Source of the DNA: Aphelenchoides besseyi
Taxonomy: Eukaryota; Nematoda; Chromadorea; Rhabditida; Aphelenchoididae
Direction of reading: 5' to 3'
DNA: 64,000 bases
Assembly: GCA_024699855.1 (NCBI GenBank)
Contig: JAMPIQ010000003.1
Span: forward strand, 8,742,001 to 8,806,000
A program made the translations under genes and the position numbers. Shown here piece after piece: positions 55,701 through 64,000 of this stretch (its first letter is position 1; each line of letters begins with the position of its first letter). A model generated the notes under the pieces. It had not been told where the DNA came from. It searched no databases and saw nothing but the letters and a program-made list of their open reading frames with translations.

Positions 55701-58700
55701 CATCAAAAAGAAGCTCATTGTAAAGCTGCAAAAATCGGCGCTGTTGCTGCGTAACCTCCTCTGTCAATCCACGATGATGGATTCCATGGTTCCACTTTTG
55801 ATTTCCGCGCAATAGTTCGTTGCGAACTCATTTATCCGTCGACGTTCCGCTCGATGGCTCGCTCCGCCTCGCGCTCAATCACAACGCAAAACCGGGATTC
55901 CGTTTCGACAATGATGCAAGAAAAGCGGTAAGATGGAAACTTTTAGTCCAGAACTCGACTTTTGAGTTAAACGAGTCCATGAAACGTCATTCGGTTTGTC
56001 CATTCACTTTTTTTTTGGCTCACGGATTCTTGCGCGGGATTCCACGTTGCGTGCGCGCGCAACTTTTCGTTCCGTCGAAAATTGGCGTCGCGCATCCGGA
56101 AAACGTCTTCGACGTGATGGGAAAGAAGATGGCCATTAGTGGAATGCGTGTAATTGTTTCCGGTCGTTTGATCCCACTCACAAGTCCACTTGAATCGAAT
56201 TCCAAACACACGTTCCTCCTTCGAACGTTCCGCCTTTCACTTCCTCTAATTACCCAATTTGTGTGCAGATCAGTCAGTTGATATCCACACGCCTGCAGGT
56301 GCTTCGGAAGTAAAAGGCAATAAAATGGGGAAAAGACCACGTTGTTTACAGATGACCGTGTATTTTGCTTACGGTCGTGGAGGCCCAACAATCTTTCACT
56401 AATCCTCTTATTTCTCTTCACTTGTCCAAAAAAACGTTGCTCATTGGTGGTTTTGCTATTGAACTTGATCTTTTATTCGCAGAACAGGTCGCCTGTTCGA
56501 TTGCGGACAAATATGGAAAGTGAGTTCGACGAAAGACCCCGATTAATCGCCCACGCTGTAGCTCCAACGGCGCACGTGCTTAAGTATATTGCTTCCAAAC
56601 TTAAGCTAATAAGTCTAATTGATTATACGAAGGCTTCTAAGACATAAGCATATCATTACTTAAGCTCATAGAGCTATCAGTTCATTGCAATCAAAAGATA
56701 ACTCGCAAGTCTAGGAAGTCACTTCCGTGCCGCATTTTTCGACGTATGTTTGCTCTTCGCCTCTTCTTGTTTGCGCAATAGAAATTTGGACTCGAGTTAA
56801 GAACATAACATCAGAATTAAACAGTAGCGTTCAGAGCCTGAACGGTTATTTTTGCGGTAGTTGACCATCAGGTTTATGAGGTTTGATTGTTGTTCTGTTA
56901 ATCACTTACGCAGATCTGCATAGGTGAAGATCAGTTCGCAACGATTTGCATGAATAAGGCTCTGAATGATCGTATTGAACCTTCCCTCGCCAACATTCTG
57001 GATCACATAAAACACGCGGTTTAGTTTGTGTCCAACGAGTAGATAGTTGCTAACGTTCATTGCAATTTATTTGAACACATCTCGCAAAGTCATTCAATTT
57101 CTTAGTCATTTTCAAAACAATGAGATCCGTTTCGACTTCCGTTTCACCAATTATTTCCATTAAGTTACGTCAAAAACGTACGCTAAGCTTCTGATCGTGA
57201 CTCATTTTGCGTGTTGCGTTTTTGGCTTTGATTGCACAACTTGACCTCAGATGCGAACTTCGAAATAGCTGTTTGATATAAATACCGTCTATGCGTCTTT
57301 CGCGACAAATTCACACATTCCACCTGTTAAAATCGTTAATTTCAGTCGTTCGCACTCATGAACCAAATCACACTCACGGCCGAAGAGCCGCCACCGCTCA
57401 ATCCTTCGTCTTCAATGAAACGGATCGTCGACTGTGATGGTGGATCATCAACTCAATCATATGCGTCATCAGACAATGGAGATCTTAAATTCAAGTCCCG
57501 AATCTTTCCATCTACTCGCTTCCTCATGGCGATTCTTCTGTGTCTTTGTTTCATTTCGTTGGCTATTTCGACATCAAACATCAGCGTCTCTTTGGTTTGC
57601 ATGGTCAAAAAACCGAATGATCACATCGATCCGAACACCTTGAACCGCACCGAATCGCAACAACAACGCTATCAAGCCATGATGTACGAAGTTGCTCGTC
57701 GAGTCAAACGCGGAATCAAAGACGAAGCAGCTGATGTCGATGCCTTTCGACAATCCCTGTTCGATACCGAAGACTCGTCGGTTGATCGCAACTCAACGAC
57801 CACTCACTTATCCAAATGTGCGTTAGCTCGTTTCCGAAAGCGTGCCATTGAGTTGTCGCGCAAATACGACGAATCAAACAATGAGATGGAATTGAATCGT
57901 CTTTCAACAATCACGACCGAACGTTGTGATTCCGAACATTTCGATTGGACCTCCACACAAACTGGTCGGTTGTTTTGTGCCGCAAATTGAAATTGATATT
58001 GTGGTTTAGGTTTCATTCTTGCTGCTCAGAATGCCGGCGGTCTTCTCATGTTGTTGACCGGAACTCAAGCGGATCGTTTAAATGGAAAATGGACCATCGT
58101 TGTTTCAATGTCTTTGATCATCTTGAGTAATGTTGCCGTTCCATTGGTTTCGAATATCAGCGTGTGGTTGACCGTTGCTGCTCGGCTATTAACCGGTTTC
58201 GCCGATGCGCTTCTTCAGCCATCAACCAGCGCAATGATCACTCGCTGGTTTCCGCCCAAAGAACGACCATTTGCCATTGGAATAATCACGGGTGGCCGTC
58301 AAATCGGTACTTTGCTAATCATGCCGTTGGCCGGTTTCTTGTGTTCGAGACGTGAACTGTTGGGCGGATGGCCGGCAATCTTCTACTTCTCGGCGTTGAT
58401 GGGCACCTTGATTTTGATTGCGTGGATTTTGATGGCCGCCGATAAGCCTTCGAAACAAACGTGCATAAGCCAATGCGAACGTCATTACATCGAAAAGAAG
58501 ATCGAAGAAGAGAATTTGGGAAAACGAAAACATCGCAAATCGATTCCGTGGAAACACCTGAGAAGTTCGGTTCCATTGTACGCAGGAGTGGCTGCATTGA
58601 CTTGTCACGAATGGCCATTGGTATATTTTTTGGTGTTTAACCATTATAATCTTAATGTTTAGGTTATTATGTTGCAACTTTTGCCAAAGTATTTGGACCA

Positions 58701-61700
58701 AATTCTCCATTTGGATACTCTGCAAAACGGTTTTGTTTCCGCACTTCCAATTGCTGTTTTGTTCATCTCCAAAACTCTGAGCTCATCGTTGTCTTCAATG
58801 ATCGGATCCCGGAAAGCAGGTTCGTCAACATTCGAGTGAAAGCATTAACTCTCGACTTTTCAGGCTTCTTTGTCATTGGTCGAACTCCGCTTGTTAAGAT
58901 CTTCAACGCAATCGCATCGCTTGGTTTGGCTGTTTGTACGGCGATCATTCCGCTTTTCAATCATCACGATCAACTTGGTTTTGCAATCGCTACCTTGTGT
59001 GCTTCGATGGCATTTGCTGGTAAGTTGTTAGCGAATTTACAGTCTCTAATCTTTCTCTTAAGGTCTTCATACTCCCGGAGTGCAGACCGCTTTGTTGCAA
59101 TTAGCACCTGCTTATACGGTAAATTTCGCGTTCCTCATGACGTTGACTTTTGTTTTATTCAGGGCATTGTAACAGGAATCGCGTTTGGAGTTGTTGCGAT
59201 CTTCGGAATCATCAACAAAATCTTTTCAACATTCATTGTCACCGATGGAACGTTGAGTGAATGGCGAATTGTATTCGGCACATCAGCGGTTATTGCCGTG
59301 CTTCCCGTCTTCTTCTTCACAATCTGGGGATCCGCTGATCGCCAGCCATGGGCCACAGTTCACTCTCAATCAACAGGCACAATTGAGTCGATTGTGAAAC
59401 AAAAAGAAGTCTCGACTGAAGGCAACATCGCCGCAATTACCATCGATCCAGATACCACGTATTCGAAGCCGCTCAGTGAGGATGGAGAGCCAATCGAAGA
59501 CGACGATGCTGTGGTTTCGGCTCTTCGATTGCGTATGTACTTGAACGCCAATGACGAGGAAACGGACAACAGTTCACTCACACCTAACAGTATTGATAAT
59601 GTGGAGAAGCAAAAGTTCTAAGTATTTTCGTGGTCTTACATTGCAATTAAGAGCTTTTACGTTTGTTATTTTCATGGCCACTTGTAACGTACTTACTAGC
59701 TATCAAATGCAATGGGTAGTTTTTCTTTTCTTCATTCTCTACGGGTTTTCTATTACATGCCTTACTGCTCATTGCACCGAAAAATACCAAAGAGTTCGTA
59801 AAATTGAAGTGCAATCAAAAGTTTTCATATCTGCACGATGCAATTTTTATTCTCTCAATCTTCTAGTCAACCAATTTTTCTTATTGTTTTTTCTCTCCAA
59901 TCTTCTTAGCTTTATCTAACGTTGTTGTTATTCGTCGGTTAATCTCCAATCCCTCCCCCCAAGCTTTAATTGTTAAATTGAACGAACGGTGAACGAACCA
60001 AAAACTTTACTATGTTTTCTTGTATATAATCATTAGGCTTGAAGTCATATCTTTAATATTGTCAGCGGGTACGTTGTTTCAATCGAATTGGCGTGAAATT
60101 GCTCGTAAACACACATCTTTCGGTCCATTTTTATTCGAATAAACAAGAATATCATTTAGCATCGAATGTTGAACATTAAGCAAAAGACAATTGAATCATG
60201 TTTCTCCAACAAAGTTCCTTGTCGCTACCAAGAATGACACATCGACCAGGTGCTTAATGTCAACAAAATTTGTTCGTTTGTAAACAAATCTCATATTTAT
60301 TTGAGGCACCTGAATTGAATGCACAGATTGACCCGTTGGAAATTGAGAAAGCTAATGCTGAACATCCGGGCAGTAGCGTTGAACACGTCCCCATTCCGCG
60401 TAAATTATCAGAGTGGCAACACCGATGCATATCAGGAAAATGAGTAGAAGAATGACGAAGCACATAAGTGATTCATGCCAAAAGTTACGACGGTCTACAA
60501 GTCGACATGTGAACAAGCATTAAGCATTCACTTACCTTGCTGTCGAATCTTCTCCAGTTCTTCGAAGATCTTAATTTGCCTTTCCAACAACTCGATTTGT
60601 TGTTTCATGTACTCGGAGTCCATGACGAAGCTGAAAGATCGAACGATTAGTCGAAACAAAACGAACCGATTTCGCGTATCGAACGTCATGATTATCGAGA
60701 CTCAATCGACGTGCAAACGAAATGAGTAATCTGCAATATCGCCCACGAACTTCCGGTTAATCGCATCGAACAAGAAAACGTTTCAGAAAACGTTTCACGG
60801 CACTTGCCATCACTCAACAACCCATTGGCTTCTTGACGGCCAATTGAAACGGAGGTCGATTGCGCGTTTGAACGTGACTAATGAATGTCGCGAGAACTCA
60901 GAAGTTGAGAGGAGTTTTCGTGTTGCACATTTCCGTGAATCTGCCGGTCAAAAACATCGGCCGCTCGGCGAAAACGATCAAAAATCGTGTCAATTTCTCC
61001 ACATCGGAATTATTTTCCGAGCAAAATAAAAACACCCGACTATGTTGTTTCGATCGATTTTTGGTCAAAATTCAAAACCGATTCGATGACTACAGACATC
61101 GATCGAGAACGATCAGCTGAAGATTATTTTCCGTCTTCGACTTGTGATCTTCGAGTTGTAAACAACAAGACGGCTCGTTTATAAGATTAAGATCAACGCT
61201 GTCGTCGCGTTCATTCACGTGCAGTCACTTTTTAAGATCGTCTTTCCATTTGTTTCCCTGTCGAATACAAAAACGTTGAGCTCACTATCAGCTTGTTAAA
61301 TTCGAGCTCTAAATATATCCGGACGCTTTTCGTTCCATTCGTTCTTGTGTTCTAAGTCGACGGTTCAAAGTTCACGAGCGTTTTTAGTTTTTCGTGATGC
61401 CCGATGCGAAACTTCTTCCCACGAGTTTCGACGGCCATCAGCTTCGCTATCAAGATGGTTGGCATTCCTATCGTCCGAGTCCACAACATCAAGTTCCTTC
61501 AATGGAAAATCCACCGGTTCCGACTCGAATCGAAAACACTGTTGCCGGTAGATGATCGATTCGTATCCTCATAAACGCTCGAACTTCAGGTATTATGGCC
61601 AAAATGTTATTGGGAATGGAACATGAGAACGACAAAAGTGCAAGCGGTTGTGGTGGCGGGGAATTTGAAAGTGGTCAAGCAGATTATTTGGCAGCAAAAC

Positions 61701-64000
61701 GAGATTGCCCGTATGGTCTGTTGTCCTTTGGCCCCGCTTTTAATGTTTGGGAAAACGAAATCCAGAAAAGTAAAGCCAATGCTCCAAACACGAGGTAATT
61801 GTTCATCAACTACTCTGTTATTCTTCTTTAGTCACCAAGAGGAACCTTCCTCAGAAGATTACTATAATCAATTACCATTACGATTCCGTAGTCGATAGTA
61901 AGTTACTTTCTTAATTCCATATCTGATGACAAGCTTCCAGTCAATTTAAATCACGATACGCAGCTCCACCAACACCGAAAGAGCAAATCGCCACAACGAT
62001 CAAAAAGTTGAGACATCAGATCGTGAAGAAGAAACGAAAATTGGAAAACGGTTTCGGCTTTTCTTTCGATCGATTAGTAGCCAAGAAACGACAACAATGT
62101 GCGTCGACAACCATCGGGTCATCGACCGACTCATCACGATCTCAACAACGATCTCGTCCTTCAAAGCTTTTGACCCAAAAACAGATAAACGAAATGATCG
62201 TCAATGAAATCAAGAGCTTAGAGCAAAGATTACATGTGTTAAGTTTTCAATGTAAAGATCTCAGAAATAAACGAATCTGATTCACAAGTTTGATTGTTTT
62301 GTTGACAGTCGACTTGGTGTTTTACACCGATTAGTTGAATTGGCATTACGTTGCACATTCTGAAGATCAGGAAGTAGCTGTGGCCGGGGAACCAATGGCT
62401 TATTTTCGGGTGTTTGCCTGCGGCTGAATTTGAAAGAAGCGAAGGTTTAGAAAACAATTGAAAGTTTAAAGCCGATTTTGTGTTTTCAACCCCTCACTAA
62501 CCCCATTATCACACCCGGCTTATTTTGGAGCTTTCTCAGTTCAAATGCACTAACACAATGCTTTTGCTCGATTTAATGAAGATCTAAGGAGTTTGTGATT
62601 TGAAGTGAATATTTGTACCTGAACACGTGGCTAGCCTATCGTTGGATTAAAGTACTCGATCAAAACGGATTGCTGATTTCGAGTGTTCTTTGGAGTGTTC
62701 TTTCGTTTTCGTTGTTCGGTTAGCACGTGTGTGAAATTGGTGTTTGGAAATTGAACTTATTTTTCTTTGAGAGCTTCTCTGGTACTCTGGACCTTTTGAT
62801 TCTTATGCGCGGGTTTGTTGGCTGCAACTTTCGTTCTCATTTTCAGCCTTGAAAGAATGCTCAATTCAGCTCGTCAAGGAATCGTTCAATTGGCAACACG
62901 ACGCTATTTGAGTGCCGCTCAAATTCGCAGTGCAAGTGCCGATCAGAAGACCTCGAAAGTTGCCGACTACCGCGTTGTCGATCACACCTTCGATGCGGTG
63001 GTTGTTGGTGCAGGTAACGAAATAAAGTTTTGTGTTTTTCTTTTTACTTTTCGTTTAGGAGGTGCCGGTCTTCGTGCGGCCATGGGTTTGTCGGAAAGTG
63101 GATTTAAGACGGCCGTGATCACTAAACTGTTTCCGACACGTTCACACACGGTTAGATTGTTAGTTGGCTTCGAATGAAACTGTTTTAGGTGGCAGCACAA
63201 GGTGGAATTAACGCGGCACTTGGCAACATGAATCCTGATGTATTTTTCAAGGAAATAAAGAACGAAATGACAATTTTTTAGGATTGGCGTTGGCATTTCT
63301 ACGACACAGTCAAAGGTTTGAATTTCTTTCAATTTTTTTCGATCACCCTGAAAATCTAGGTTCTGATTGGCTTGGCGACCAAGATGCAATTCACTACATG
63401 ACTCGAGAAGCCCCACGGGCTGTCATCGAACTTGAGAACTACGGAATGCCATTCTCTCGAACCGAAGACGGAAAAATTTATCAACGTGCATTTGGTGGAC
63501 AGTCGAATAACTTCGGTCAAGGCGGACAAGCTCATCGGTATGAGTTTTCTGGAGTATTGATTGCAAACGTTCTTTAGTACTTGCTGTGTTGCTGATCGTA
63601 CCGGACATTCGTTGTTACACACGTTGTACGGTGCTTCTTTGCAATACAATTGTCAGTACTTTGTCGAATATTTTGCTTTGGACTTGCTAATGGATCAGGG
63701 TCGTTGTGTTGGTGTGATTGCCATGGACTTAGAAGATGGTTCTATTCATCGTTTTCGTGCCAACAATACGGTTCTTGCAACTGGTGGTTATGGACGTGCG
63801 TATTTCAGTTGCACTTCAGCTCATACGTGCACTGGAGACGGTCAGTTTACTTGTTGTCTTGTTTTGTTAGTTGATATATTTAGGTACTGCATTGGTTACG
63901 CGAGCCGGATTGTGCAACTCGGACATGGAATTCGTACAATTTCATCCAACCGGAATCTACGGTGCCGGTTGCTTGATCACCGAAGGATGTCGTGGTGAAG

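Overview
The window is nuclear DNA of a nematode. Most genes are split by very short introns (about 35 to 50 bases, GT...AG, usually with a TTTCAG- or TTTTAG-type acceptor). Several families are nematode-restricted or expanded in nematodes: two 7TM chemoreceptors, a CHK-kinase-like (DUF1679) protein, a GT92 (DUF23) glycosyltransferase and a Methyltransf_21/FkbM-type protein. A 22-base near-copy of the nematode spliced leader SL1 is also present. The species cannot be told from the sequence. I rebuilt gene models by hand from splice sites and reading phase.

Layout. 1-1.8 kb: the end of a decayed Tc1/mariner-superfamily element, then an 853 bp long-terminal-inverted-repeat element. 1.9-8.6 kb: a chemoreceptor (+) converging on a C1GALT1-like galactosyltransferase (-), then an FkbM-type protein (-) and a divergent GT92 glycosyltransferase (+); the last three look like secretory-pathway proteins. 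11.2-14.3 kb: two tandem paralogous secreted glycoproteins (-), with decayed coding fragments upstream. 19.9-20.5 kb: a small secreted protein whose C-terminus is shared with a second gene at 45.2 kb. 26.5-29.3 kb: a small two-exon gene and the CHK-like gene. 30.4-31.7 kb: a mariner element with an intron in its transposase. 31.9-33.9 kb: a second chemoreceptor (+) and an 88-residue basic protein (-). 35.2-38.6 kb: a foldback transposon inserted exactly in the stop codon of a small membrane-protein gene (-), next to a divergent type I membrane protein (+). 45.2-47.9 kb: the second peptide-family gene, a 1-Cys peroxiredoxin and an unrecognised gene. 57.3-64 kb: an SLC17-type MFS transporter, two small unknown genes and the 5' part of the SDH flavoprotein subunit.

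Metabolic and housekeeping genes (peroxiredoxin, SDHA, transporter) sit toward the right end. The left half is richer in secretory, receptor and mobile sequences. Long stretches (8.6-11.2, 15.9-19.9, 20.5-26.5, 38.6-45.2 and 47.9-57.3 kb) hold no gene I can support beyond a few fragments and orphan promoter-like motifs. They may be regulatory, or may carry RNA genes or exons too diverged to read by eye.

TATA-like boxes (TATAAAAG and close variants) lie 40-100 bases upstream of the start codons of several short genes and helped decide which small ORFs to accept.
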